From the NCBI RefSeq assembly GCF_000020585.3, contig NC_011138.3:1297791-1361790 (forward strand): a stretch of 64,000 bases of DNA, read 5' to 3'. The DNA comes from Alteromonas mediterranea DE (GTDB taxonomy: Bacteria > Pseudomonadota > Gammaproteobacteria > Enterobacterales > Alteromonadaceae). The number at the start of each line of letters is the position of its first letter. Position 1 is the stretch's first letter. Below, in pieces: positions 1 to 9,033 of the stretch. The position numbers and the translations under genes were made by a program. The notes beneath the pieces were generated by a model. The model worked only from the letters and a program-made list of their open reading frames with translations, did not search any database and was not told where the DNA came from.

Positions 1-14
1 AAAGGCAAATAATC

Positions 15-218
15 ATGGATAAGAAAAATTACAGCCACGTAGCATTTTGGTTTCTTGCGGCAATAAATATTATTTCTCTCTTTGAGAGTATCATTTCAAA
101 AGAAGGGTTCTCGCTCTTAACAGAACCTGAGTTTCAGAACCTACTTTTACTCGCAATTCTTCAAAAGCTTGTGAAGCTCTCAAGTGTAAGAGTACCCGAT
201 GCAGGCGACATCAATTAA
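15..218 (+). CDS. Small hypothetical protein, 67 aa
   Basis: A 67-residue protein that I do not recognise. The ATG at 15 follows an AAAGG ribosome-binding sequence at the very start of the window with suitable spacing, which supports a real start. The N-terminal half has a hydrophobic run (AFWFLAAINIISLF, about residues 10-23) that could be one membrane segment; the C-terminal half is leucine-rich with an amphipathic look and ends in a polar tail. It is followed by an intrinsic-type hairpin at 267-296, so it is probably the last gene of a unit that begins upstream of the window. Function unknown. Confidence 0.55.
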   Translation: MDKKNYSHVAFWFLAAINIISLFESIISKEGFSLLTEPEFQNLLLLAILQKLVKLSSVRVPDAGDIN

Positions 219-266
219 CGTGTTATATTCCGAACTCTCTGTATTAATGTAGTGTTCGGTGCCGAC

Positions 267-296
267 AGCAAGCCGCTTAATTGAGTGCGGCTTGCT
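267..296. terminator. Hairpin terminator between convergent genes
   Basis: Perfect 10-bp stem AGCAAGCCGC / GCGGCTTGCT around a 10-nt loop, followed on the plus strand by a T-rich stretch (TGGTTTGATTTCT). It lies between the plus-strand small gene and the minus-strand DUF2891 gene, so it can serve both. Confidence 0.65.
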
Positions 297-325
297 TGGT
301 TTGATTTCTCACTTTTACGTCTGAA

Positions 326-1489
326 TTATTTTATACCACGTTGAGTTTCTAGGTAGCTGGCAAAGCTGCCAAGCCAGTGGCTGCCCATGTAGTGCATATC
401 GCCAAACACAGCGTTTAATCCTGCTTCACGGTGTGCTTTTAGCGTTTTCTTCAGTACCGTTAAGCGTGCGTCATTGTCTGGTAAAGCGCTTATAATGCCT
501 TCAATCATCCACGCACGGCTGATATTCAGCCCGTCTAGGTGAGCGAGCTTACCATCCGTTTTGTCCGTCACAGTCGCAGGCGCTAGCCAATTTGATGTGC
601 TAGCTGTGAGGCTAGGAAAGAATGCTGAAAGCCATTGGCTGTATTCATGTTTAGCCATTACTCGGCGCATTAGGTCGGCTTCGGCCAAACACGGTGATAG
701 AAAATCCTGTCCTGAAGGCTCGTAGGCTAGGGGGCATTGCTTATCAGCTTGGTAATATTCTTTTACTCTAGATGTAAGCAGTGCTTCAAACTCTTTATTA
801 CCTGATATTTTCGCCCAGTCTAACATTAGGCCAAAAGCAAAGGCGGTTTGACTGTGTTCACCGGTTCGGATTGGATAAGCCAGTTTGGGTAGCCAGGCAC
901 TTACTCTCGCCACAATTTCTTCTTCAAGCGGTAGTAGCGTGTCCAACCAGATCTTTGCTTCTGGAGTTGATGATTGACGTAGTTCCGCGGTTAATTGTAG
1001 AAACCAAGCAAGACCATAGGGGCGCTCAAACGACGCATTATTCTCACGGTTAAGACTTGCCAATTCACCTTGAATGTTCTCTGTCGTAAAGCTGATATTA
1101 AGTTTTTCAATAATCTCTCCTTTATTCACCGCGTCTTGCGCAGTGTTTAGCATTCTTACTAAAAGCCAATGGCCATGAACTGATGAATGCCAGTCTAAAC
1201 AACCATAAAATGCTGGGTAGAGTTGACTTGGTGCTTTAACGTCGTCGGCGTTATTCATCATGTGTTTCACTACATTTGGAAACTCTTGATGAATACAATG
1301 AAGCGCGAGGTTAGCAAAAACGCTTTCGTAGTTGTTGTTAGAAGTACCTGTGGAGTCACTTGTAACTGTATTGGTACTGCTGGGGTCAACGGCTTCCGCA
1401 GTTGGCGTACTAGCAGCGAAGGCGTTGTGGGTAGCGATTATTGCAGTTAACGCCACACTGCGGCGAATAAAGTTCTTTATTTTCATCAT
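326..1489 (-). CDS. DUF2891 family secreted protein
   Basis: A 387-residue protein with an N-terminal signal peptide (basic MMKIKNFIRR, hydrophobic core, cleavage likely after AFA near residue 25) and a low-complexity Ser/Thr/Asn linker to about residue 52. The body carries the DUF2891 hallmark YPAFYGCLDWHSSVHGHW near residues 91-108, and the later GDMHYMGSHWLGSFA region, both rich in His, Trp and Asp. The family is found in many bacteria; its biochemical role is not established, although the conserved His/Trp pattern and alpha-helical character resemble carbohydrate-active alpha/alpha barrels. The start is one of two adjacent ATGs (1489 or 1486). Monocistronic as far as can be seen. Confidence 0.85.
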   Translation of the reverse strand: MMKIKNFIRRSVALTAIIATHNAFAASTPTAEAVDPSSTNTVTSDSTGTSNNNYESVFANLALHCIHQEFPNVVKHMMNNADDVKAPSQLYPAFYGCLDWHSSVHGHWLLVRMLNTAQDAVNKGEIIEKLNISFTTENIQGELASLNRENNASFERPYGLAWFLQLTAELRQSSTPEAKIWLDTLLPLEEEIVARVSAWLPKLAYPIRTGEHSQTAFAFGLMLDWAKISGNKEFEALLTSRVKEYYQADKQCPLAYEPSGQDFLSPCLAEADLMRRVMAKHEYSQWLSAFFPSLTASTSNWLAPATVTDKTDGKLAHLDGLNISRAWMIEGIISALPDNDARLTVLKKTLKAHREAGLNAVFGDMHYMGSHWLGSFASYLETQRGIK

Positions 1490-1628
1490 GGCTTCGTAAG
1501 CTTTTTTATTACAAATCTAACGCCAATGTATAGTGATAGGTGATTTGAATAAAGAGCTGCGCGACATATAGCGTGCCAGCACTTTAAGTAGCAGCTTATA
1601 GTGTAAACCCAGCTGAGTTAGTTTTAAT

Positions 1629-2672
1629 TCAGCTTTCGATACTTTCTAGTTTGTCAGTAAATACACTTGTACAACCAATATTGTTTAGTACCCACTGTGC
1701 ATTGTAATAAGTGTCGCCATACCTTTCCCCGCTGTCACACATAAGCGTAACTATTGACCCCGTTTCACCCTGTTGCTTCATTCGTTCGGCAATACTTAGC
1801 GCGCCCCATAAGTTGGTACCGGTAGAGGGGCCGGCTTTTATTCCCATGGTACTGTTTAACCAATGCATAGTAGCAATACTGGCCGCATCGGGAACCGCAA
1901 TCATGTCGTCTATAACGTCGTGCTGAAAAGAAGCTTCCACTTTAGGGCGTCCAATCCCCTCTATGCGGCTTCCGCGGGTAGCGGTAAGTGTATGATCCCT
2001 ATTTTTGAAGCTATCAAAAAACACACTGAATTCTGGGTCTACTACAACGAGTTTGGAAGAGAGGCCTTTGTAACGTATGTAGCGGCCTATAGTAGCTGAT
2101 GTTCCGCCTGTTCCTGCACTCATAACCACGGTGTGTGGTACCGGGTGGGGCTCGGCTTTCATCTGCTCAAAAATACTTTCAGCAATATTATTATTGCCGC
2201 GCCAGTCTGTTGCGCGTTCTGCGTAAAGGAACTGATCCATAAAATAGCCGTTAAGTTCTTTCGCTACCTTAGTGGCTTCGCAGTGCATTTGTGTAGGGCA
2301 GTCGACGAAATGACACTGACCACCGTAGCGTTCAATAAGCGCTATTTTACTCTGGGCGGTAGACTTAGGCATAACCGCAACAAACGGCACGCCAATCATT
2401 TTAGCAAAGTAAGCTTCAGACACGGCCGTGCTGCCTGAAGATGCCTCTACCACAGTCGTTCCCTCTACAATTTTTCCATTACACAGGGCGTACAGAAAAA
2501 GGGAGCGGGCCAAGCGGTGTTTTAAGCTGCCCGTAGGGTGGGTGCTTTCATCTTTAAGATAGATGTCGATGCCTTGAAATGCTATTTGCTCAAGTTTTAT
2601 CAAATGGGTGTCTGCAGAGCGCTGATAATCTGCATTGATGGTATTAATCGCTTTTGAAACCCAGCTTTTCAT
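1629..2672 (-). CDS. PLP-dependent cysteine synthase/desulfhydrase family enzyme
   Basis: A 347-residue fold-type II PLP enzyme of the cysteine synthase / cystathionine beta-synthase superfamily. TGSLKHR (about residues 47-53) holds the lysine expected to bind [18 protein letters not shown] is the substrate/PLP asparagine-loop equivalent, and [14 protein letters not shown] is the phosphate-binding glycine loop. The divergent SSGST (in place of SSGNT) and overall pattern fit the Cds1-like L-cysteine desulfhydrase branch, which degrades cysteine to pyruvate, H2S and ammonia, rather than a biosynthetic CysK; this is inference. A GAGAGA ribosome-binding sequence precedes the ATG. Stands alone, with a 409-bp gap upstream that should hold its promoter. 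Confidence 0.8.
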   Translation of the reverse strand: MKSWVSKAINTINADYQRSADTHLIKLEQIAFQGIDIYLKDESTHPTGSLKHRLARSLFLYALCNGKIVEGTTVVEASSGSTAVSEAYFAKMIGVPFVAVMPKSTAQSKIALIERYGGQCHFVDCPTQMHCEATKVAKELNGYFMDQFLYAERATDWRGNNNIAESIFEQMKAEPHPVPHTVVMSAGTGGTSATIGRYIRYKGLSSKLVVVDPEFSVFFDSFKNRDHTLTATRGSRIEGIGRPKVEASFQHDVIDDMIAVPDAASIATMHWLNSTMGIKAGPSTGTNLWGALSIAERMKQQGETGSIVTLMCDSGERYGDTYYNAQWVLNNIGCTSVFTDKLESIES

Positions 2673-3081
2673 AACACATCTCTCTTTCTATTAAATTCTT
2701 GCTCACCCCTTAAAAATACGCGCTGCAGTTAAAGTTCAGGGGAGCTGTACTCTCTAAACGTTAGAAAAAGAATATCAGTACAATACGAGCAATTGATTCT
2801 ATTAATCCACTGTATGGTTGTTTTTGTGCAATTTCATTGCATTAATAGTTTTAATGGTAAAATAATTTTTTAAAATGATGCTAGCGCGAGAGTTTAAGAG
2901 ATTAAAGCTAACTCAAGGTTGTGAAGACAAGGGCAAAAAATAGCCGAAAGGAAGGTAACTTTAGGTAAGGTTTATTGCACCTAACGCTAAACAGACCCTA
3001 GCTATTCTTCAGTACAAAAAAGTTCAGAATCCTCATCTATATTGGTATCGTTAGCAAACGACTTTATTAAAAGGTAACAAC
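2673..3081. other. Intergenic region with divergent promoters
   Basis: AT-rich 409-bp gap between the divergent PLP-enzyme gene and the secreted hydrolase gene. It should carry both promoters, but I see no clear operator, repeat or RNA. An AAAAGGTAAC ribosome-binding sequence precedes the ATG at 3082. A 22-codon ORF at 2875-2943 resembles the first helix of a helix-turn-helix regulator but is too short to call. Confidence 0.5.
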
Positions 3082-4296
3082 ATGAAAATTAGGGCGCTTT
3101 TCTTTGCCACACCTCTTATACCCGCGTTATGGGTATCTACGTTGGCTTATTCGAAAGAAGAGCAAATGCTAAAAGTTGCTACATTTAATGTAAGCATGGA
3201 GGCGACTAACTACAAAGCCTTAGGCATGAAGCCGAGCGACAAAGTACTTCAGCATGTTCTGTCTACAGGTGAGTACCCTCAAGTTAAAAATATTGCTGAA
3301 ATTATTCAGCGTGTTAACCCTGATATTTTATTGCTGAATGAGTTTGATTACATTGCAGATAAACGTATAGGCATAGAGGCTTTTATGGAAAACTACCTGA
3401 ACGTTTCTCAGCAAGGGCTTGAACCGGTTGACTACCCTTACACGTACGTAGCGCCAGTAAACACGGGCGAGCCCACCACCTTCGACTTAGACAATAATGG
3501 CAAAGCAGAAGGTTTTGGTGGCGATGCATACGGCTTTGGGCTTTATCCCGGGCAATATGGCATGGCGCTTTTGTCAAAATACCCTATTGATGTTGATGGT
3601 ATTCGCACCTTTCAGACGTTTAAATGGCATCACATGCCTCATCCACAGGTTCCAATTATTCCCGACGAGAGCGGAAGTACTGATAAGGGCAAGCCATGGT
3701 ACGACGTAGAAGAGTGGGCCGCGCTAAGGTTGAGTTCTAAGTCTCACTGGGATGTGCCGGTGAAAGTAGCGGGTAAAACCGTACACATACTTGCTATGCA
3801 TCCAACACCACCTAATTTTGATGGAAACGAAGACAGAAACGGAAAGCGCAATTTCGATGAAATAAGGCTGATGGCGGATTACCTTTCTCCTGACAAAGGC
3901 GCCTATATCTACGATGACAGGGGTGAGAAAGTCAGTTTAGAAACCAATACGCGCTTTGTACTTTTAGGCGATTTTAATGCTGCCGATATCGGTAACAAAC
4001 ACCGCGAGGGCGTAATAGAACAATTGACCGAACACCCGTTAGTTAATAATGACATCATTCCTACAAGTGCCGGTGGTGCGGGCGCATCTGGCGCTAAATT
4101 CAGTAATCGCTTTACTGCTTACTGGGGAGCAAGAGCTGACTATGTTTTGCCATCTCGATTTGGCTTCGATGTGAACGATGCTGGCGTTTTCTGGCCTGCA
4201 AAAACCAGTGACCTATATCGATTAGTTAGAGACCGTGCTGCCAGCTCAGATCACAGGTTAGTCTGGATTAGCTTGTCGTTGACCGAAGATAACTAA
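3082..4296 (+). CDS. Secreted endonuclease/exonuclease/phosphatase-fold hydrolase
   Basis: A 404-residue protein with a signal peptide (MKIRALFFATPLIPALWVSTLAYS) and the endonuclease/exonuclease/phosphatase (EEP) fold. Visible motifs are VATFNVSM near residue 32, ILLLNEFDY (metal-binding Glu) near residue 80, LAMHPTPP near residue 237, LLGDFNAAD near residue 300 (Asp/Asn of the active site) and the closing SSDHRLVW (catalytic His) near the C-terminus. EEP proteins of this secreted type are usually phosphodiesterases or phosphatases acting on extracellular DNA or phospho-compounds; which substrate applies here cannot be told. An AAGG ribosome-binding sequence precedes the start. The gene ends 75 bp before the diguanylate cyclase gene, so co-transcription is possible. 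Confidence 0.85.
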   Translation: MKIRALFFATPLIPALWVSTLAYSKEEQMLKVATFNVSMEATNYKALGMKPSDKVLQHVLSTGEYPQVKNIAEIIQRVNPDILLLNEFDYIADKRIGIEAFMENYLNVSQQGLEPVDYPYTYVAPVNTGEPTTFDLDNNGKAEGFGGDAYGFGLYPGQYGMALLSKYPIDVDGIRTFQTFKWHHMPHPQVPIIPDESGSTDKGKPWYDVEEWAALRLSSKSHWDVPVKVAGKTVHILAMHPTPPNFDGNEDRNGKRNFDEIRLMADYLSPDKGAYIYDDRGEKVSLETNTRFVLLGDFNAADIGNKHREGVIEQLTEHPLVNNDIIPTSAGGAGASGAKFSNRFTAYWGARADYVLPSRFGFDVNDAGVFWPAKTSDLYRLVRDRAASSDHRLVWISLSLTEDN

Positions 4297-4371
4297 AAAC
4301 CACAATTTTTGTGTTAGTTAATAGATAGAGGTATTATTACACCGTCTATCTAATAACGTACCGAGAAGCCA

Positions 4372-7257
4372 TTGAAGTTTGTGTCTCTCACTTTTGTGAT
4401 GTGTTTGCTGTGGGTGATACCCATAGATGGCTTTTCGGTAGAGTCTTCTCAGCTCATGCCGCTCAACCGGTATTTCCCTCAATCGTGGGGAACGAAAGAC
4501 GGGCTTCCTCACAATAGTATTCACGCATTAGCACAAACGTCCAATGGGTATCTATGGGCGGGTACTTGGGAAGGTGTAGCTCGGTTTAATGGTCAGCAGT
4601 TCACTGTATTTACCCGCGGCGCGCAAACAGGATTACCAGACTCCGGCATTCGAAGCTTGTATTACAACAAGCCCCGCGACGAGCTACTGGTGGCAGGAAA
4701 CCGAGGCGGTGTAACGTCGCTTATTGCAGAGCAGTGGCATGCTCAAGCGCCCCTGCCTGCAATGGTTAATCATGCGTTCAGAGACAGTAATAACGTGTTG
4801 TGGTTTGCGCTGGAAGACACGGGGATTGCAATGAGAACGCCTGATGGCACGCAAAAAGAATACATTGTAAATTCGAGTGCTTACCGCATAATCGAAGACG
4901 GATTTGGAGTAATCTGGTTTGCAACAAATCAAGGCTTATTCAAATACATAAACGATAAATTTCAGCTAGCTGTACCCGACCACAACATACTGTCTGGTCC
5001 ATCATTTACTCTCGCTCTTGATAGCAAAAAACGTGTTTTAGTTGGCACGGAACACGGTGTTTGGCAGCAAAGAAACGGAACCTTCGCGCTACTTCACAGC
5101 TCACTTGCCGACAAATCAGTTAGTAGTATTTTGCTTGATCATCAAAATAGCATTTGGGTAGGCACCATTAATCATGGCCTCTACCGTCTAAGTGGCTTAG
5201 GCCTAGAGAAACTGGATGCGACAACAGGTCTTCCCAACAACCGCGTTTTTTCACTGCTTGAAGATTTGGAAAAAAATATCTGGATTGGCACTAATGGTGG
5301 TTTGTTTAGGCTGCGTCGTGCGCTATTTACCACATTCTCGCAAAGCCAAGGAATGAGTGGAGACTTTTTGCGAACTGTTTTGCAAACGTCTGATGGCCAA
5401 CTTTTAGCAGGTGGAAGTGCTGGATTAGATATATTTTCCAATGATGCGTTTTCCAGCGCATCGCTCACTACGGGTGAAGCCTTTTCTGTACTCAGTTTGG
5501 CAGCGGTAACTGAAGAAGTAACGTTAGTTGGCACCTATACAAAAGGTGTGCTGCGATATGAAAACGACCAACTTACTCCTTACCTCAATAGACATTTAGG
5601 GTTACCGAGTAATGAAGTAAGGGCCATTCTTTTAGCGAGTGATAACAGTGTTTGGTATGCCACTGCGCAAGGTGTAGTTCAACAAACGCCAGATGGAAAG
5701 CTAATCCATTTTAATGAACAAAATGGGCTACCTGCTCATTTTTCAATGGGCTTGGCAGAAGATCGTGAAGGACGAATCTGGATTGCTACAGGGACAGGGC
5801 TCGCCTATATCCAACAGGGTATTGTGCACACAGTGTCGTTTCCTGAACATTCAGATGCGCAGCACGCGTTCAGTTTTAGCGTTGTTGAAAAGGGAACTTG
5901 GATTACAACCGATCGAGGCCTTGCGTATTTTGACAATGCTACTCAGGCACTTAGTGTAATCGAAAAGTCGCAGGGGCTTCCCGTAGATAAACTGTTTTCA
6001 ATCGGTATAGATCACAACAGCGGTGTATGGCTAAGTTCAAATCAAGGGGTCATTCTCACTTCACTATCAAGTCTTAAGGAGTGTCTGACACATCCAAGTG
6101 CTTTATTGGAATTTGAGCATTTTAAAGAAGAAAATGGCCTGGCGAGTATTCAAATCAATGGTGGGTCACAGCCATCTCAGTTTGTCGATGTAGACGGAAA
6201 TGTTTGGCTTCCTACTGCGAAAGGGCTCGCCACAGTAACGCCTGCAAACCTTGCCATGTTGAGTGAATTCCCTATTCCGGTAAGTATAGAGGCGGTACTA
6301 CTGGACGGTGCTGACCAGCAATTTGATACGGATAAAAGGGAAGTAGACGTAACGCCGTTAACCACACGAGTTGCGTTTCAGTATGCAGGGTTGGGATTCG
6401 CTATGCCTTCGCGTATAGAGTATCAGGCTATGTTAGTAGGATATGACCAAGATTGGGTTAACCGTCATCAATTTAGAATGACTGAATACACTAATTTAGC
6501 ACCTGGTCGTTATCAGTTTAAAGTACGTGCTCGTTATATTGGTGGTCCCTGGCAAGAGATTACGTCACCATTTTCTATTCGCGTGCTCCCCAGCATTTAT
6601 CAGACATTTGCTTTTAAATTCTCGGTTTTTCTTTTCTTCTGTTTTGTTATCTATGCACTTTATAAAGTACGTTTTCATCACTTGAAAAAATCAGAAATGA
6701 TTTTAAAACAAAGGGTCGATGAACAAACCAGATCACTAGAATTACAAACCAAGCGGTTCGAGTTCCAAGCAACTCATGATGATCTAACGGGTATTGCAAA
6801 TAGACGAGCATTCGACCGCTGGCTTGTACAATATTTTGAAGAGGCTAAAGCGAAACAAACTCCTCTATGTCTTGCCGTTATCGATATCGACCATTTTAAA
6901 CAGGTAAATGATCAGTACTCTCACTTAGTAGGAGATAAAGTCATAACTGAGGTGGCCCGTATATTAAATCGCGAAGTTCCGCATTATGCTAAATGTGCAA
7001 GGTGGGGCGGCGAAGAGTTTACTGTGTTGTTACCCGAATATGACTTGATAAATGCAAGGGTAGCTATGGATCATGTTCGAAAAATCGTGGCAGCACATGA
7101 TTTCAGTTTTATAGCGCAAACGCTGAAAGTCACAATCAGTATTGGTGTAGCAAGTGCAGATGGCGCGAGAGATCACGACAGAATGTTAACCCATGCCGAC
7201 CAAGCACTTTATACTGCAAAAGAAAATGGCCGCAACCAAGTGACCATTTTCGAATAA
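4372..7257 (+). CDS. Periplasmic propeller-sensor diguanylate cyclase (Reg_prop / Y_Y_Y / GGDEF)
   Basis: A 961-residue membrane-anchored c-di-GMP synthase. An N-terminal signal sequence is followed by about 14 two-component-regulator propeller repeats (recurring patterns such as GLPHNSIHALAQTSNGYLW and GLPSNEVRAILLASDNSVW), forming two predicted periplasmic beta-propellers, then a Y_Y_Y domain (near 650-740, ending ...QFKVRARYIGGPW), one transmembrane helix (about 743-765), a short coiled segment and a GGDEF domain. The signature is GGEEF preceded by RW, so the catalytic site looks intact; the residues where the RxxD inhibitory site would sit read PHYA, so product inhibition is probably absent. 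The start is a TTG at 4372 with a weak ribosome-binding sequence; an ATG at 4399 is the alternative, but would cut the signal peptide. Confidence 0.9.
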   Translation: MKFVSLTFVMCLLWVIPIDGFSVESSQLMPLNRYFPQSWGTKDGLPHNSIHALAQTSNGYLWAGTWEGVARFNGQQFTVFTRGAQTGLPDSGIRSLYYNKPRDELLVAGNRGGVTSLIAEQWHAQAPLPAMVNHAFRDSNNVLWFALEDTGIAMRTPDGTQKEYIVNSSAYRIIEDGFGVIWFATNQGLFKYINDKFQLAVPDHNILSGPSFTLALDSKKRVLVGTEHGVWQQRNGTFALLHSSLADKSVSSILLDHQNSIWVGTINHGLYRLSGLGLEKLDATTGLPNNRVFSLLEDLEKNIWIGTNGGLFRLRRALFTTFSQSQGMSGDFLRTVLQTSDGQLLAGGSAGLDIFSNDAFSSASLTTGEAFSVLSLAAVTEEVTLVGTYTKGVLRYENDQLTPYLNRHLGLPSNEVRAILLASDNSVWYATAQGVVQQTPDGKLIHFNEQNGLPAHFSMGLAEDREGRIWIATGTGLAYIQQGIVHTVSFPEHSDAQHAFSFSVVEKGTWITTDRGLAYFDNATQALSVIEKSQGLPVDKLFSIGIDHNSGVWLSSNQGVILTSLSSLKECLTHPSALLEFEHFKEENGLASIQINGGSQPSQFVDVDGNVWLPTAKGLATVTPANLAMLSEFPIPVSIEAVLLDGADQQFDTDKREVDVTPLTTRVAFQYAGLGFAMPSRIEYQAMLVGYDQDWVNRHQFRMTEYTNLAPGRYQFKVRARYIGGPWQEITSPFSIRVLPSIYQTFAFKFSVFLFFCFVIYALYKVRFHHLKKSEMILKQRVDEQTRSLELQTKRFEFQATHDDLTGIANRRAFDRWLVQYFEEAKAKQTPLCLAVIDIDHFKQVNDQYSHLVGDKVITEVARILNREVPHYAKCARWGGEEFTVLLPEYDLINARVAMDHVRKIVAAHDFSFIAQTLKVTISIGVASADGARDHDRMLTHADQALYTAKENGRNQVTIFE

Positions 7258-7318
7258 ACGATAAGTGAGGTAGTGGTTAATTACTACAACATCTTTAACC
7301 TGACTTTGCCGTAAAGCT

Positions 7319-8197
7319 TTACTGTGGCGATTGACCCAACTGCGCTTCTTCGCGTTCTCGTGAAACTGCCTCGAACAGCGTAAAGTAAGCCACCACAGCA
7401 AGATTAGCGACAAACCAAAGGTCTTTAATAACGAACTGTCCTAGGCGATTGATGATAGTCGTGCTGTTAAAGGTATCCGGTACAGTAAACAAAAACGTTT
7501 GTGTCATTATAAAAGCCGATAAACAAGCCAGTCCGCTCGCAATGATCATCGGCTTGTTCTTAGTAAAGATGCCCGCACCCAATAGCAGTGCAAAGAGGAC
7601 ATCAAACCCACCAATTACATTCGATGCACCCTGTACGCTAAACACAGCATATAGCCACGACATAAACGGTGATGTTTCAACTAGCCCCACAATCGCATTA
7701 GCTTCAAACTCGAAAAACTTCATGCCTCCTATCCATAATAAGACCATGGTTACAGGAGCAAAGTTAAGGTATGTCAGTTGCTTGTGTGAAAATTTTTCGC
7801 GATAAAACAAGAATAGGAAAAGCGGTAATACTGCGAAGTACTTAATGATGCCTTGACCGCTGCCAATAATCGGGAAGCCCCCTAAATCGGCCATCCATCT
7901 CGTTGGTGATAATAACGTCAGCAATGGAATGGCCGTTACAAAAGTGGCATATAGTGTTACTGCTTTTGCTGAAACAAGGTTAAAACGTGCTGCAATGGTC
8001 ATTAACGGTAGCAACAGCAACGCGATACCAGAAAAAGCACCAAGGGCACTCTCGCTCAACACAGAGTCTAACGAGTAGAAATTAAATGTAGCGATAAGTG
8101 CATTGGGGTTTGCACCCAATAAAAATGTTAGGCCAAGAACTGCGAAGCTAAAAGTGAGCAATGCGGTGACCATGTTTTCGGTTTGGTTTAGTGTCAT
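7319..8197 (-). CDS. DUF417 (RclC/YkgB-like) membrane protein
   Basis: A 292-residue multispanning inner-membrane protein. The C-terminal two thirds match the DUF417 family, to which E. coli RclC (hypochlorous-acid resistance) belongs; the clearest segment is GGMKFFEFEANAIVGLVETS followed by PFMSW, with GGFDVLFALLL next. The usual DUF417 protein is about 200 residues, so the first ~95 residues, which hold three hydrophobic segments, are an N-terminal addition. No rclA, rclB or rclR partner lies nearby, so a role in reactive chlorine defence is only suggested by family. Convergent with the diguanylate cyclase gene. Confidence 0.7.
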   Translation of the reverse strand: MTLNQTENMVTALLTFSFAVLGLTFLLGANPNALIATFNFYSLDSVLSESALGAFSGIALLLLPLMTIAARFNLVSAKAVTLYATFVTAIPLLTLLSPTRWMADLGGFPIIGSGQGIIKYFAVLPLFLFLFYREKFSHKQLTYLNFAPVTMVLLWIGGMKFFEFEANAIVGLVETSPFMSWLYAVFSVQGASNVIGGFDVLFALLLGAGIFTKNKPMIIASGLACLSAFIMTQTFLFTVPDTFNSTTIINRLGQFVIKDLWFVANLAVVAYFTLFEAVSREREEAQLGQSPQ

Positions 8198-8341
8198 AAA
8201 GCGTCCGTAAATACTGCTAGTTTTGCGAAGTGTATGTAGAGACCCGTCGAGGTAGCACTAAAATTTCATAGGTTTGATAATTTATTAGGCATAGCGCAAC
8301 AAGCAAATAAGGATTTATCGACAAAATAAGAACTTATCTAA

Positions 8342-8446
8342 TAGCGGTTGTCATAAGTAGCAGCGGTCTTAAATAAATTAGGTCTTAAGTAATGTGGGGC
8401 TTAAATAGTTTGGCTTTTAAATAGTAGTGGTTTAAAAAGTAAAATA
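8342..8446. repeat. Degenerate short tandem repeats upstream of lipoprotein gene
   Basis: About five imperfect units of 15-19 bp with the pattern GG(T/C)(C)TTAAATA: GGTCTTAAATA, GGTCTTAAGTA, GGGCTTAAATAG, GGCTTTTAAATAG and GGTTTAAAAAGTA. They fill the 100 bp immediately before the lipoprotein start. Function unknown; could be slipped duplication of an AT-rich promoter. Confidence 0.45.
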
Positions 8447-8460
8447 AATTGAGAGAAAAA

Positions 8461-8919
8461 ATGAAACAAGCAAGCAGTAGAGCACAGAAGCGTTTTAGGA
8501 TCTGGTTAATAGCAGGCGTGTGTGCAGCCTTGTCTGCTTGTGGCGCTCAGCCCCCAGAACCTATTGATGAGCCAATCGCGAGTGTTGAAGACGTCGAAAG
8601 ATTAGAGCAAGTTGTTGATACCTCATTGCCTTTGGTGCAGCAGGCCTATTCCATTGAGTCTGAAAAAGTGTGCGATAAACACGGTGGTAACTGGAAGAAA
8701 GTAGGCCGACAGCAGGCGCATGCTTGTGTGCTTCCCGCGAACGATGCTGGCAATGCGTGTAATGACAGCAGCGAGTGCGAAGTGGCTTGTGTCACGGAAA
8801 ACAATAAGATGGAAGCTGGGCAAAAAGCCAGTGGGGTGTGTTTAGAAACTACCGACCTATTTGGCTGCAGAGCTTATGTGTCTAATGGTGTGGTGGAGCA
8901 TACCCTGTGTGTTGATTAA
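8461..8919 (+). CDS. Hypothetical cysteine-rich lipoprotein
   Basis: A 152-residue predicted lipoprotein. The ATG at 8461 is chosen over an in-frame TTG at 8449 because GAGAG lies just upstream of the ATG. A basic N-terminus and hydrophobic stretch lead to the lipobox LSAC (cysteine near residue 27). The mature part has an acidic linker and then eight or so cysteines in the C-terminal 90 residues (patterns VCDKHGGNWKKVG, NACNDSSECEVAC, GCRAYVSNG), suggesting a compact disulfide-bonded domain in the periplasm or outer membrane. I do not recognise a characterised family. Confidence 0.65.
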   Translation: MKQASSRAQKRFRIWLIAGVCAALSACGAQPPEPIDEPIASVEDVERLEQVVDTSLPLVQQAYSIESEKVCDKHGGNWKKVGRQQAHACVLPANDAGNACNDSSECEVACVTENNKMEAGQKASGVCLETTDLFGCRAYVSNGVVEHTLCVD

Positions 8920-9033
8920 GCGAGCGTTAAATGAAGCGCGCGCCATCGGCAATGCGCTAATTGTGCAACACTCGCGTATCCATATTTTAAATAACTTACA
9001 TTGGCAATTTGCTCATTTACAGGGATAGGTTTC

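Noticed and set aside
2875..2943. 22-codon ORF resembling the first helix of an XRE-type regulator
   Set aside because: Too short, no ribosome-binding sequence, and no downstream remnant of a helix-turn-helix gene in any frame.
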